Origin: Marinobacter halodurans
GTDB lineage: Bacteria > Pseudomonadota > Gammaproteobacteria > Pseudomonadales > Oleiphilaceae
DNA: 64,000 nt
Reading direction: 5' to 3'
Assembly (NCBI RefSeq): GCF_004327985.1
Contig: NZ_SJDL01000008.1
Span: 62,001 to 126,000 of the forward strand
Position numbers and translations under genes: made by a program. The notes below the pieces were generated by a model that was not told the DNA's origin, ran no database searches, and saw nothing but the letters and a program-made list of their open reading frames with translations. Position 1 is the first letter of the stretch. Every line of letters begins with the position of its first letter. This document shows, piece by piece, positions 45,319 through 54,055 of the stretch.

Positions 45319-45856
45319 TCTCCCTCCCCGCATACGATTCTGTGTCCACAATTCGCACGGCATCGGCAACCGCCTTTTCGATCACTTGTGCCCTCTCTGG
45401 AGAAAAGAGACGGCCTAGCAGAGCGATTCGTTCAAACGCCAAGAAGCGCTCAATGGCTACCGAAGCTGCCCGCTGTGTGTTTTCGTCGTCCGGTCGAGTT
45501 TTCAAGATTTCGGTGCAAGCGTTGACGAACAAATCCAACACTTCTCGACGATCGTCGGTTGAGTAGTGCAGAAGCATCAAAGCTGAGCTGGTTCGCATCC
45601 ACCCCAACAGTTCCACCACCTGTTCCGGATTGTCGATACTGAATCTCGCTACCACCGGTGATTCCTGAAGCTTCTCAATCAAGCGATCAAGGGCTTCCCG
45701 AATCCGAAGGTCGCCTTCCAAGTGCCAGGTATCCGCTTCGTCCATAGCCTTGACGACATCCGCAACCACAGGGTCAACAGCTGACCAATACTGGTGGGCT
45801 CCTTTATCCCCTTTTGACGGGGGCGCTTTATGTTCGGTGTTGAATACAGGGTACAT
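45311..45856 (-). CDS. icmW: IcmW-like secretion adaptor
   Basis: A 181-residue soluble protein. Its features resemble Legionella IcmW as I remember it: an early YW then DP (HQYWSAVDPVV), a helix with M and a TWHLEG turn (WTLDG in IcmW), a central LLG...LMLLH part, and the C-terminal FERIALLGRLF (FERLRLLSRVF in IcmW). IcmW with IcmS binds the DotL tail and delivers protein substrates to the type IVB machine. The gene context supports this: it is divergent from an IcmV-like gene and dotA, as icmW is from icmV-dotA in Legionella. An IcmS partner is not seen. Start at the ATG at 45856; a longer frame begins at 45907. Confidence 0.6.
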   Translation of the reverse strand: MYPVFNTEHKAPPSKGDKGAHQYWSAVDPVVADVVKAMDEADTWHLEGDLRIREALDRLIEKLQESPVVARFSIDNPEQVVELLGWMRTSSALMLLHYSTDDRREVLDLFVNACTEILKTRPDDENTQRAASVAIERFLAFERIALLGRLFSPERAQVIEKAVADAVRIVDTESYAGRENG

Positions 45857-45981
45857 AGGGCCTGGGCTTTTAAATGGTTGGAGAAATTGGACGACCTGAC
45901 ACCGCACGTCAGAGGGCTCAAATTATAGGTTAGACTAACACAAGCTAAATAGGAGAAAGACAAGGTGCACAGGCTGAGCCC
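45857..45981. promoter_or_regulatory. divergent promoter region between icmW-like and icmV-like genes
   Basis: Short gap between head-to-head secretion operons. It contains two small inverted repeats, CTGAC/GTCAG near 45897 and GTTAG-A-CTAAC near 45932, which could be operators co-ordinating both units. No clear -35/-10 pair was identified with confidence. Confidence 0.35.
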
Positions 45982-46518
45982 ATGACTGAACCCAGAAAAA
46001 CCCCGGATGATAGCGCCACGCAAGAAGGCCAACCGAATAGCCAGGCTGATTCCAGCGCCTCCCCGAACAGGGAGGATCAGCAGCCTCGAAAACGATCGTT
46101 GGCGGGAAGGTTCTTGAAAGGGACCATCAAGGTCATTTCAGTTGCCAGTGCCTTCGACGTTATCAAAAAAGACAGCAAAAGAATTAGGGTGCGTCACCCC
46201 AAGGTGTGGCGTCAGCTCTTTAGTGCCGAAGGTGGCCGGCGTCTAAAACAGGCTTTATTTTCCGAAAAGTCGGTGCGTGCTCGAGGATTTCCATGGGATG
46301 CAGTGTGGAGTTTCATCGTTAGCGTCGCTTTGCTGGCCGGCGTAGCCACTCTTATCTCAAGCAATCCTTTTCCGGCCGACATGAGTCCAGTTAATCACAT
46401 TGGCCTGGCATTCACATTTGGCCTGCTGGTTATCTGTTCTGTCATCTACACCGCCATAGCCTTTATTCAAATCAAGCGGTACCTGAACCGGCGCCGAAAA
46501 GGGAGTGGTTCAGTATGA
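45982..46518 (+). CDS. IcmV-like membrane protein preceding DotA
   Basis: A 178-residue protein with a disordered, polar first 35 residues, a basic cytoplasmic region and two membrane helices at about 109-126 and 139-158, ending in a basic tail. This topology and its place directly before dotA (ATGA overlap) are those of IcmV in Legionella. Sequence similarity to IcmV is not strong enough for me to call by itself, so the assignment rests mainly on topology and synteny. Confidence 0.55.
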   Translation: MTEPRKTPDDSATQEGQPNSQADSSASPNREDQQPRKRSLAGRFLKGTIKVISVASAFDVIKKDSKRIRVRHPKVWRQLFSAEGGRRLKQALFSEKSVRARGFPWDAVWSFIVSVALLAGVATLISSNPFPADMSPVNHIGLAFTFGLLVICSVIYTAIAFIQIKRYLNRRRKGSGSV

Positions 46519-49091
46519 AGTCGAATCAATACCTCCGTTTTCTAGCAGTCCCACTGTTGCTCGCATTCTCTGGGTCGGCCTTCTCTGCAACTCAGGATCC
46601 CACCCAAGGCTTTGGAGCTTGGTTGATCGCGGCTCTATTTGAATCTGGCTCCATCGGAGCTCCGCCGAGCCAACCAGGTCTTATAGGCACAGTGAGCGAG
46701 CCAATTGGCATGATGTCGATGCTCATTGCCGCCATACTCATCATCACCAAATCAACGCAGCACCTTCTCGTGGTCGCGCAGGCCAAAGATGTTGATGAAT
46801 CGCCTGTTTCGATGACATGGGCGCCTATTCACATTGCTCTCGCTGTGTTTCTGATAATGCCCACACCTTCCGGTTATAGCGCTGGGCAACATGCAGCAAT
46901 ATGGGTTGCGGAGCAATCCAACACGCTTGGGAACATCGTTGCTCAGAGGCTCACCAACTTCTTCAAAACGAATGGTTCCATCACGCCGGTTACTAATCCG
47001 AGCATGAAGCCAGCTGTAAACGCTCTGATCAGCTCTGCCCTGTGTCGGGAGACTATTGAGCAACTGGGCGAGCCCGTAGCAGCAGAGGGCGGCACCCCGT
47101 TAACCGTTACCACAAAATCCCTTGGCAGTTCCGCCGACAACCCCTACGCCGTATTCCCCTTGGATGAATTTGATACTCAGACTGTCCTGAATTATGTCCG
47201 TGACCCTGGTGACAACTACAGTTTGCCTGGCGGGGAAAACAAGCCCTTTTGCGGGGGGCTTTCCGTGTCATACAGAACGGCCTTTGGAGCGAGCGACAGA
47301 GGTGACACAGAGCAAAGCGATCAAACCGTCGACAGTTTGTTCCAAGGGAACGATGCCGAAATGCCTGAATGGTCGCTCGACTCTCTGAATGACTTTAATA
47401 ACAGCGGGACCAACAATCAGATCCTTGACATCGCAAGCAGCGCCAACGCCCAGCTGAGTCGATACGCGCAGCGAATGGCCACCAATCACAATGGCCCAAC
47501 AGCGATCGCTCAAAACTTGTTGTTTGATTTACGCCAGCATATCGAAGCAACGCGATCGGCAGACCCCGAAAAAATCAAAGCATTGTCCGAGCTGCTCAAA
47601 AAACAGGAAGACAACTACATCAACAAAGCAGCGAAGATGACCGTACAGCTCTACAAAGACTCCGCACGCCAGGTGTATTCCTATTACGCAAGTGCCCGGA
47701 ACAATCAGAGGGACGAAGATGGCGAGAATTGGGCGGACGCTTTAGACAAGGTGGGCTGGCCCGGTGTTGGGCTATACTGGATGCAATTCAGCTACACCTC
47801 CAATCGTGTCAATGAGGCTGTCGACGTCCAAATGACGCCAGTCCTTGCGCAAGGCCGACCCAGCTCGATCAGCAACATGATGATGGACGACCCCTCCTTG
47901 CGGTATCGGTTGGCCAACCGTATGGCCAGATACCACGAGGCTGTTGCTCGCGAAATTGCCAAAGATCCTCTTGTACCCAATTCCGGTGCCGATGATCTTG
48001 AGCAGAAGAAACTTGCCTTTGACCAGGCTACGAACGATTTTCAAGACGACCTAATCACTACATTGCGCAATGCTGGTACGGAAGAGTCGTCGGACGGCAA
48101 CGTAGTCACAAATTTTTTCATTAACTTTTTCCGGGACAAGGTTTTTCCGTTTATTGTTGGCTCTCTCAAAACCAGCGATAACGCCTTGATCGGCCTAATC
48201 AACCTCGGTCATTTCATTACCGATGTGGGTGAGGTCGGTTATATGGCCGACAAAGCGTTTGAAGGTTTGATGGGGGCTGCGAAATACAATCAGAACGCCG
48301 GCGTAATGGACACAATCGAGTCCGGTGTAATTAATGCGGGGATGCTCGCAGTGTCGGGCGGAAGCTGGGCTGGGAAAATGGCCTCAGATACTGCACTGGG
48401 CGGTATCATGCATACTGTTATGGGCAGCTACATGCTGCATCCACTGTTGTTAGTCGCCAAAGACCTTATCAGCTACATGGCATTGCTGATCATTCCAGGG
48501 CTATTCCTCGCGTTCTATTTGCCAGGAATCATCATGATTCAATGGCTGACACAACTTGTCTCCTGGCTGATCTACACAGTCGAGTCGGTCATCGTTGTAC
48601 CCGTTTGGGGCGTGTTGTTCGTTGGTGATATGGGACAGAAGGCCATTGCCCCTCAGACCGCACGACAAGGTTTTGTGCATTTCCTAAGCATCCTTCTTTA
48701 CCCAGCGCTCATGGTGATTGGGTTCGTCATAGGACTGAAGGTCACAGACATTACCTCAACGTTCATGATCGACTTCCTGATGATCGGGTTTATTAATGCG
48801 ACAGACGGATACGCTTTTGGAATCGTGTCATCCGTAGCTGGGCTCGTGCTTGTCGCATTCGCGACTTATCAAATCCTGATGAGAATTTTCAGCCTCATGA
48901 TGGAGTTGAATGATCGCGCCATTTCCTGGATTGGCCAGCGCCAGAGCTACCAAGAGGGCATGACGGAGAACGCAACTCGTTCGGGTATTGTCGGCGTGCT
49001 CAACAAGGGTGAAGGCAAGACAAAGGAGAATAAACAGGAGCGGAAGGATAGCGATAGGAGGAAGAACAAGGACGATAACTCCTACCAATGA
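46515..49091 (+). CDS. dotA: DotA (TraY-like) polytopic secretion protein
   Basis: An 858-residue inner-membrane protein essential for type IVB transport. It has a signal peptide (to about FSA at 25), two early membrane segments (about 70-85 and 98-114), a periplasmic domain of about 500 residues, then a cluster of membrane helices between about 640 and 800, including SYMALLIIPGLFLAFYLPGIIM and VIVVPVWGVLFVGDMG. This is the DotA/TraY plan; IncI TraY is about 745 residues and Legionella DotA 1048. The C-terminal 45 residues are highly charged. Start in an ATGA overlap with the IcmV-like gene; terminator at 49111. Confidence 0.85.
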   Translation: MKSNQYLRFLAVPLLLAFSGSAFSATQDPTQGFGAWLIAALFESGSIGAPPSQPGLIGTVSEPIGMMSMLIAAILIITKSTQHLLVVAQAKDVDESPVSMTWAPIHIALAVFLIMPTPSGYSAGQHAAIWVAEQSNTLGNIVAQRLTNFFKTNGSITPVTNPSMKPAVNALISSALCRETIEQLGEPVAAEGGTPLTVTTKSLGSSADNPYAVFPLDEFDTQTVLNYVRDPGDNYSLPGGENKPFCGGLSVSYRTAFGASDRGDTEQSDQTVDSLFQGNDAEMPEWSLDSLNDFNNSGTNNQILDIASSANAQLSRYAQRMATNHNGPTAIAQNLLFDLRQHIEATRSADPEKIKALSELLKKQEDNYINKAAKMTVQLYKDSARQVYSYYASARNNQRDEDGENWADALDKVGWPGVGLYWMQFSYTSNRVNEAVDVQMTPVLAQGRPSSISNMMMDDPSLRYRLANRMARYHEAVAREIAKDPLVPNSGADDLEQKKLAFDQATNDFQDDLITTLRNAGTEESSDGNVVTNFFINFFRDKVFPFIVGSLKTSDNALIGLINLGHFITDVGEVGYMADKAFEGLMGAAKYNQNAGVMDTIESGVINAGMLAVSGGSWAGKMASDTALGGIMHTVMGSYMLHPLLLVAKDLISYMALLIIPGLFLAFYLPGIIMIQWLTQLVSWLIYTVESVIVVPVWGVLFVGDMGQKAIAPQTARQGFVHFLSILLYPALMVIGFVIGLKVTDITSTFMIDFLMIGFINATDGYAFGIVSSVAGLVLVAFATYQILMRIFSLMMELNDRAISWIGQRQSYQEGMTENATRSGIVGVLNKGEGKTKENKQERKDSDRRKNKDDNSYQ

Positions 49092-49110
49092 TACTCTACT
49101 GAAACCCAAA

Positions 49111-49136
49111 GCCGCCCTACCCGGGCGGTTTTTTTT
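49111..49136 (+). terminator. intrinsic terminator after dotA
   Basis: CCGCCC (49112-49117) pairs with GGGCGG (49123-49128) around TACCC, then eight T. It isolates dotA from the next gene. Confidence 0.85.
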
Positions 49137-49220
49137 GGTCTGCACAAACTTGTTTGCGCCATAATGCGAGTGATTTCTTACCACCATCTCTTGCAGATTG
49201 TCAGAAAATGTGAATCGGTA

Positions 49221-49249
49221 TTGACGTTCGCCGCATGGTCGTCCATACT
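49221..49249 (+). promoter_or_regulatory. sigma-70-like promoter for the 49272 gene
   Basis: TTGACG (49221-49226) is followed after 17 bases by CATACT (49244-49249), with overlapping alternatives such as TACTAT. The start codon lies 23 bases downstream of the -10. Confidence 0.5.
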
Positions 49250-49271
49250 ATAAAAAAAGATGGAGGTAATT

Positions 49272-49937
49272 ATGGCATTCGCAAAATCAGTCCAGGGCAT
49301 GGCCCAGTACACTTCAAACGGCGACGTTACAGCCTTTGAGTCTCACAAAGCAGTTCTCGTCTGGATCGCGGTACCGGTGGCTCTTGCCCTGGCTACACAA
49401 TTCATTTCTAAATTGATTGCGATTTTTCTGGTCATCCTGATGGTCCCCTACGCACTTTTTATGCCTGTGACGGTAGGGTTCTGGTCCATCAACCAGATCA
49501 TGGTGATCGCAACCACTCCGGGGTCTCAGATGTGGGGTAAACTCCACCCCAACCTGCACAATGGCTACGCGCATTCTGTACTGGGGTTCTTTCTGCTGCC
49601 AATTTTACTGCTGGTGATCTATCCCATTTACTTGATCCGGAGCATCGTTCATGTGATCAAGGTTCTGGCTCTGCGCGCCAAGGGAGACAAACGAGGCAAG
49701 TATTTCGAGTTCGGACGCCGCCGTTACTGGTTCCGCCAGCTGCGCGAAGCCAAGCGCCGCAACCTGCAAGGGGATGAGCTCAAAAAATTCATTCTGGGCT
49801 CTAGCCTGGGCGTCTCAATTCGGAAGGAAGATTTGAACAACCACTATTACAACAGCAACAACGGAACGTTCAACGATCGGAAGTACCAAGACTACTACTG
49901 GGAAATGGTCAGCAAATACGGGACTCCCAAGCTCTGA
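49272..49937 (+). CDS. hypothetical polytopic membrane protein (221 aa)
   Basis: A 221-residue protein with hydrophobic segments at about 29-46, 48-68 and 103-125 followed by a strongly basic, aromatic cytoplasmic tail (KYFEFGRRRYWFRQLREAKRR). GGAGG sits five bases before the ATG at 49272; an ATG four codons earlier is also in frame. It has its own promoter and is closed by terminators on both sides. Not recognised; its place beside dotA suggests a membrane component of the transfer system, unproven. Confidence 0.6.
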   Translation: MAFAKSVQGMAQYTSNGDVTAFESHKAVLVWIAVPVALALATQFISKLIAIFLVILMVPYALFMPVTVGFWSINQIMVIATTPGSQMWGKLHPNLHNGYAHSVLGFFLLPILLLVIYPIYLIRSIVHVIKVLALRAKGDKRGKYFEFGRRRYWFRQLREAKRRNLQGDELKKFILGSSLGVSIRKEDLNNHYYNSNNGTFNDRKYQDYYWEMVSKYGTPKL

Positions 49938-49959
49938 TTGACCATAACCCTCTATCTTT

Positions 49960-49986
49960 AAGGCACCTCAAGGGGTGCCTTTTTTC
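49960..49986 (+). terminator. intrinsic terminator after the 49272 gene
   Basis: AAGGCACC (49960-49967) pairs with GGTGCCTT (49974-49981) and leads into TTTT. Confidence 0.85.
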
Positions 49987-49998
49987 GTTGCACAGATC

Positions 49999-50031
49999 AG
50001 TGTCACGGAGCGAGCCCCGCCCCGTGACACT
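49999..50031 (-). terminator. hairpin at the end of the parMR-containing operon
   Basis: AGTGTCACGG (49999-50008) and CCGTGACACT (50022-50031) form a perfect 10-bp stem with a 13-base GC-rich loop, abutting the stop of the ParR-like gene. No T tract follows on the minus strand, so it may end transcription with Rho's help, stabilise the 3' end, or be a protein-binding palindrome such as a centromere element. Confidence 0.45.
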
Positions 50032-50571
50032 CTATGCCATCATGCCGCGTAATTTGGCTCCCAGGGCCGTGTTCTTTACGGCGCTCTCTTGCTCATCGGC
50101 GCTAGAAGAAGATTCTTTCTGTTCTGTATCAGCGCGGGCTGGGCGCTGATCATTCCCTTCCGATTCCTCAGTAGGGTGAGGCCCTTCAGAGCGGCGCGCA
50201 TCGGAATTGTTATTATCAGATGACTCCCCAGCTTTATTCTCTCGAACATGCCGAACAGGCTCGGAACGTGGAGCGGGGCTAGACTCAATCGCCGGTACTT
50301 CTTGAGCGTTAGCCGAGAGCGATATTCCCAGATCCTTTGCCAGAAGCCTGGCAAAGTGATGGGCTGACTGAAGAGATGGGGACATTCCTTTGGGATCATC
50401 TTCAAGGAAGCGAGCCAATTGGTTCGTCACCGCCTCGCAAAGCCACTCGTTCTTCTGGCGGGCCGGCAACGCCTTCAAATGCTCCAGCACCATACAGGTG
50501 TAGTGCTGAGTGGGGTCCGAATGATCCCAATACAATTGAAGGCGATTACGAGTCGTTTCTGATTTCGCCAT
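50032..50571 (-). CDS. parR: ParR-like partition adaptor
   Basis: A 179-residue protein downstream of ParM. Its first 85 residues have the features of ParR DNA-binding partners: a beta strand (RLQLYWDHSDP), then TCMVLEHLKALPARQKNEWLCEAVTNQLARFL as helices of a ribbon-helix-helix-like domain. The rest is Ser/Glu/Asp-rich and disordered, with a short basic end (GAKLRGMMA) that may contact ParM filaments, as ParR C-termini do. ATG at 50571; a TTG at 50589 would overlap parM. No iterated centromere repeats were found beside it. Confidence 0.6.
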   Translation of the reverse strand: MAKSETTRNRLQLYWDHSDPTQHYTCMVLEHLKALPARQKNEWLCEAVTNQLARFLEDDPKGMSPSLQSAHHFARLLAKDLGISLSANAQEVPAIESSPAPRSEPVRHVRENKAGESSDNNNSDARRSEGPHPTEESEGNDQRPARADTEQKESSSSADEQESAVKNTALGAKLRGMMA

Positions 50572-50578
50572 GACTGTA

Positions 50579-51643
50579 TTATCCGTCAACTGAATCCAGA
50601 TAAGTTGCGTGCTTCAACATTCCGCGCGCATTGGCAAACTCGTCACGGACAATCAGGCCAAACTCTTCGGTCCAATCCTCAAAAAGATCCTGACACAACA
50701 AAGCACCACCACCCACCAGAAGGACAAACTGATAGCTACCCAGATCGCCGAGCTTCGCACGCACAAAGCGTTTGATTTCACCAACAACCGGTTCTGCAGC
50801 TGCACGGCGAATCTCCCGAACATTGAAGACCTTTTTCTCGCCGCGGACAAACGTCTTCACCTGATCCGTTGCCATCGCCTGGTCGATCATCCAGTGGGGC
50901 GGTTTTTCAATGGGTACACCCTCGCTCTTAAAATACTCGCCCAACTTGTTCGCCAAGGATTCTCGCATATCCAGCGTTCCACGCTCGAGAGTGCCGGAAC
51001 TATCTTGGAGGATGTTGAATGTCTGCGAAATTCCCACCACGTCGAATGTACTGCCACCGAAATCCAGCACAGCCATCGGCGCCATGATCTCGTCTTCCTC
51101 GTAAACAGGAGTACCGTCATCGCCAATGATGAAGTCCATCATCGCGCAGACTCCCTCACAAAAAACACGAGAGCTATGAACTTCTGCAATGGGTTTCTCG
51201 TCTCGGCCTTTGCTGTGGGCCCGATACACCGAATGCTTCATATTCTCAGCCTGAGCTTCGATGAGCGCATGATTTCGCGTTCCGTCAGACAGAAAATAAT
51301 CGCGAAATGGCAAAGAAGTTGAGAGCCGCACTTTAGTACCGTCACAACCAGCTTTGGCAAGTCCGTGGTTCACCAGGACCCGATTTTCAACACTTTTGGC
51401 ATAGTCCGCCGAACGGATATCGATCGGCCGTTGAACCGCCTCATCGCAGACGAACCGGGCGCCATCCTCGACCTCATACATATTGGCCAATTCGCCATCC
51501 ATGCTGGTCTGCGCTTCCTGTGAGGTGCCGATCTGAGTGCGATACTTCAGGCACTGGATGTTGTTGTTGCGATCAAAGAACGCAATCTTGTGATTGTAGA
51601 AACCATTGTCATCGACGTAGTTAAAGATTTTCTGATTGCTCAT
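50579..51643 (-). CDS. parM: ParM/StbA-type actin-like plasmid segregation ATPase
   Basis: A 354-residue actin-fold protein that forms filaments to separate plasmid copies. Visible motifs: phosphate-2 MAVLDFGGSTFDVVG near residue 190, the adenosine loop LLVGGGALL near 313, and the early STSLPF segment typical of ParM/StbA. AAGGAG is five bases before the ATG. Unusually, it follows icmT by nine bases, so the partition genes are transcribed as the tail of the DotD-DotC-DotB-IcmT operon. Confidence 0.85.
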   Translation of the reverse strand: MSNQKIFNYVDDNGFYNHKIAFFDRNNNIQCLKYRTQIGTSQEAQTSMDGELANMYEVEDGARFVCDEAVQRPIDIRSADYAKSVENRVLVNHGLAKAGCDGTKVRLSTSLPFRDYFLSDGTRNHALIEAQAENMKHSVYRAHSKGRDEKPIAEVHSSRVFCEGVCAMMDFIIGDDGTPVYEEDEIMAPMAVLDFGGSTFDVVGISQTFNILQDSSGTLERGTLDMRESLANKLGEYFKSEGVPIEKPPHWMIDQAMATDQVKTFVRGEKKVFNVREIRRAAAEPVVGEIKRFVRAKLGDLGSYQFVLLVGGGALLCQDLFEDWTEEFGLIVRDEFANARGMLKHATYLDSVDG

Positions 51644-51652
51644 GATTACTCC

Positions 51653-51985
51653 TTACAAAATTGGATCACCAGGGAACGTGGCGACACTGCGCCGTGCCTG
51701 GCGAAGACGGTTTCGAGACGTGATCTTCCAATAACCCGCGTTAACAAAGAATCGGATGCGACGGAGCAAGTCAGTCCACCGAACCACCCTCATCCGAATC
51801 TTGATAACGTCCAGAATCAGGTTTGCCATGAGAATGAAAAAGACGCTGCCATAGGGGAACATGAGCCAGAATAGGAATGGAGCAACACCAAAAACTGATA
51901 ACACGCCCAACACCGTCGCCGGCTGTGAACGATGAGCCCAAACAATCGGCTCACCCTGAGAGCCAGTCACGAGAGAAAGATGCAT
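51653..51985 (-). CDS. icmT: IcmT (TraK-like) small membrane protein
   Basis: A 110-residue protein with WAHRSQPATVLG near the N-terminus, two hydrophobic stretches (about 26-41 and 46-60) and a basic, Arg-rich end. IcmT/TraK proteins share this WxxxSxxP start and double-helix plan and follow DotB in IncI plasmids (traJ-traK), as here. Start and DotB stop overlap as TGATG. It is slightly longer than Legionella IcmT (86 residues). Confidence 0.7.
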   Translation of the reverse strand: MHLSLVTGSQGEPIVWAHRSQPATVLGVLSVFGVAPFLFWLMFPYGSVFFILMANLILDVIKIRMRVVRWTDLLRRIRFFVNAGYWKITSRNRLRQARRSVATFPGDPIL

Positions 51986-53124
51986 CAGGCAGCCTCCCCT
52001 TGCTCACCAAATTCTGCCTCGTACTGATCAAGGAGACGCTTTGGCAGCAAGCCCTGCTCATAATAGGATCTAATATCGTCGATGATGGGCTGCCCGTACT
52101 TCCGCACCATGTCTTTCAATACTGGCGTTATCTGGTCCTCTGGAGTTGCGTAGAGTTTTGTCCGCATCTTGTCGTTAAGGACAAGAAATTCACGGGCTGC
52201 CACCCGTCCGCCGTCGAGCGTTGAAAGCAGCTCCTGGTAAACCAACACTCGCGTAGACCCGATCAATCCGGAAAGAGCCCGCATCCTTTCATCAGCGGGA
52301 AAAACGTTGATCATTCGGGTGAATGTTTCTGCCACGGAACCGACGTGAACTGTGGTGTATACCGAATGCCCTGTTTCGGCATTGTTAACAGCACCTTGGA
52401 TTGTCTCGTAATCCCGAGCCTCACCGAGCAAAATCACGTCCGGGTTTCTCCGAAGCGCATTCGCACCGGCACGTGGGTAACCTTTAATGTGCTGGTGCGG
52501 ATCCGATTGGCCAATACGCCCAGTTCGATTGGGTATGGCACGAAAATCAAACTCGATGGGACTCTCGTATGAGACGATTCGCTTCCCCTCGTCCTGGGTA
52601 AGCAGTTCTCGAATTATTGCGCCCAGCTTGGTGGTTTTACCCGATCCGGTCTCACCAGCAATAATCACAATCCCGCTATTCGGATACAGGTTGTCTGCAA
52701 GAGCTGCTGGAACATTGAGAGCATCCAGGGTCGGCGGAACCTGAGCTATTCTTCGCATGGTGATATCCAGGCCAATTGGATTCCCATACATCCCGAGCGC
52801 CCCGGTAGCATTCACCCGAAAGCGATAGGCCGTTACTCGATCCTTTTGCACCGAATACGTGAAATCGAAATCGGTGCCTTCCTGGATCGTTGCTGATGAC
52901 GTTGGACGGTGCATGGTGTCCAGAACTTGCTGAACCGTTTCCAATTCGAGCGGGCGTGATCCCACCGTGATTAGCCGGTTCTTTCGCTTCACTGCAAGAA
53001 ACTCGTCGTCCTGAATCAAGACGTCATCGATCCCCCACTCATAGAGAGCGATCAAAATATTGGTGAGCTTCGGCTTTGTGAGCGGATGTGAATCATCGAT
53101 ATGCGGAACGTCTTCTTCGCTCAT
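51985..53124 (-). CDS. dotB: DotB (TraJ-like) secretion ATPase
   Basis: A 379-residue hexameric cytoplasmic ATPase of the VirB11/PilT class. Walker A GETGSGKTT near residue 156, the Asp box, Walker B segment PDVILLGEARDYETIQGAVNNAETGH and the His-box-like VYTTVHVGS are all clear. Length equals Legionella DotB (377). The N-terminal PAS-like domain is also present. DotB powers assembly or opening of the type IVB channel with DotO. Operon order DotD-DotC-DotB-IcmT equals traH-I-J-K of R64. Confidence 0.95.
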   Translation of the reverse strand: MSEEDVPHIDDSHPLTKPKLTNILIALYEWGIDDVLIQDDEFLAVKRKNRLITVGSRPLELETVQQVLDTMHRPTSSATIQEGTDFDFTYSVQKDRVTAYRFRVNATGALGMYGNPIGLDITMRRIAQVPPTLDALNVPAALADNLYPNSGIVIIAGETGSGKTTKLGAIIRELLTQDEGKRIVSYESPIEFDFRAIPNRTGRIGQSDPHQHIKGYPRAGANALRRNPDVILLGEARDYETIQGAVNNAETGHSVYTTVHVGSVAETFTRMINVFPADERMRALSGLIGSTRVLVYQELLSTLDGGRVAAREFLVLNDKMRTKLYATPEDQITPVLKDMVRKYGQPIIDDIRSYYEQGLLPKRLLDQYEAEFGEQGEAA

Positions 53125-53127
53125 GCA

Positions 53128-54039
53128 TTATTCCTTCTTGAAAACTGGCTCGCCAGCAACAGGGCTTTGATTGTCAGGATCTTCAAATTGCGGCTGAGCT
53201 GAGGCTGGCGGCAGCCAAAGCGCGCCCCACTGGGATTGATCATTGAAGCTCATCGGCACGGTAATGGAGTGGATTACCTCGCCGGCATTCAGAATCTTCC
53301 CACCGTCCGCGGTTGTCATTTGAGGGATGCCAGCGACCATTTGCGGAGGACGCACGACATTGCGGCTCTCAAGGATTCGGTAGGTGATACGCCCCCTGAT
53401 ATCGCGGACCAACTTATTCAGGTTGTTTTCCCAGGAGTTCTCAGCCTGGCGCAACCCGGCTTTCCATCCGGCCGCGATCGCGCTTTCCCAAATTTTGATC
53501 TCAGAGGCCGTTTCCGGCATCAAAGCCGGGTGCGGCTTATCTGGATAGGGGAAGTCCCGCCATAGATAGTCTCGCCATGTTGGAGGCTGCGTGATCGCCC
53601 TTGGTTCTTCAGCTACCTGATACTGCACATCAACTGACCTCAATTGATCCTTATCACTGGAAAGGTCGAATCGATTCTTCACACGTGTGATCGAAGGCAA
53701 AAGCATGTGATCGTCAACGACAAATGGTGCAAATGAAGCGATCACATCAATCGTCCCCTCCTGACTTTGTGTCAGCTTGCGAAGCTGCTCATACCGCCAG
53801 GCCAGTGCTGTTTGGGCCGCATAGGAAAATGCCGCTTCCCGAATGGCATCGAATCGAATATGGCCACCGGTCAGATTTGCCGATCCGGAGGCTTCGCCAT
53901 CATTTTGGGGCGCATCTGATGATCCCTGCTTTTCAGGAGGCCTTGGAATAAAGTCATCACCAGCTCTCAATGCTTCCATCTGCTGAAGCACGGGAGGCTG
54001 TTGTGCCTCTATCCATACGTCCAAATTAGGGGCATCCAT
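53128..54039 (-). CDS. dotC: DotC (TraI-like) core-complex protein without visible signal peptide
   Basis: A 303-residue homologue of DotC, which with DotD and DotH builds the outer-membrane core ring. Family landmarks: IREAAFSYAAQTALAWRYEQL, PPTWRDYL, IWESAIAAGWKAGLRQAE, NNLNKLVRDIRGRITYRIL and VVRPPQMV. In known systems DotC is a lipoprotein, but here the N-terminus (MDAPNLDVWIEAQQPP) has neither a hydrophobic signal nor a lipobox, even with the upstream codons to 54090. AAAGGAG lies nine bases before the chosen ATG. Three bases separate it from dotB. Confidence 0.88.
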   Translation of the reverse strand: MDAPNLDVWIEAQQPPVLQQMEALRAGDDFIPRPPEKQGSSDAPQNDGEASGSANLTGGHIRFDAIREAAFSYAAQTALAWRYEQLRKLTQSQEGTIDVIASFAPFVVDDHMLLPSITRVKNRFDLSSDKDQLRSVDVQYQVAEEPRAITQPPTWRDYLWRDFPYPDKPHPALMPETASEIKIWESAIAAGWKAGLRQAENSWENNLNKLVRDIRGRITYRILESRNVVRPPQMVAGIPQMTTADGGKILNAGEVIHSITVPMSFNDQSQWGALWLPPASAQPQFEDPDNQSPVAGEPVFKKE

Positions 54040-54055
54040 TGAAACGCTCTCCTTT

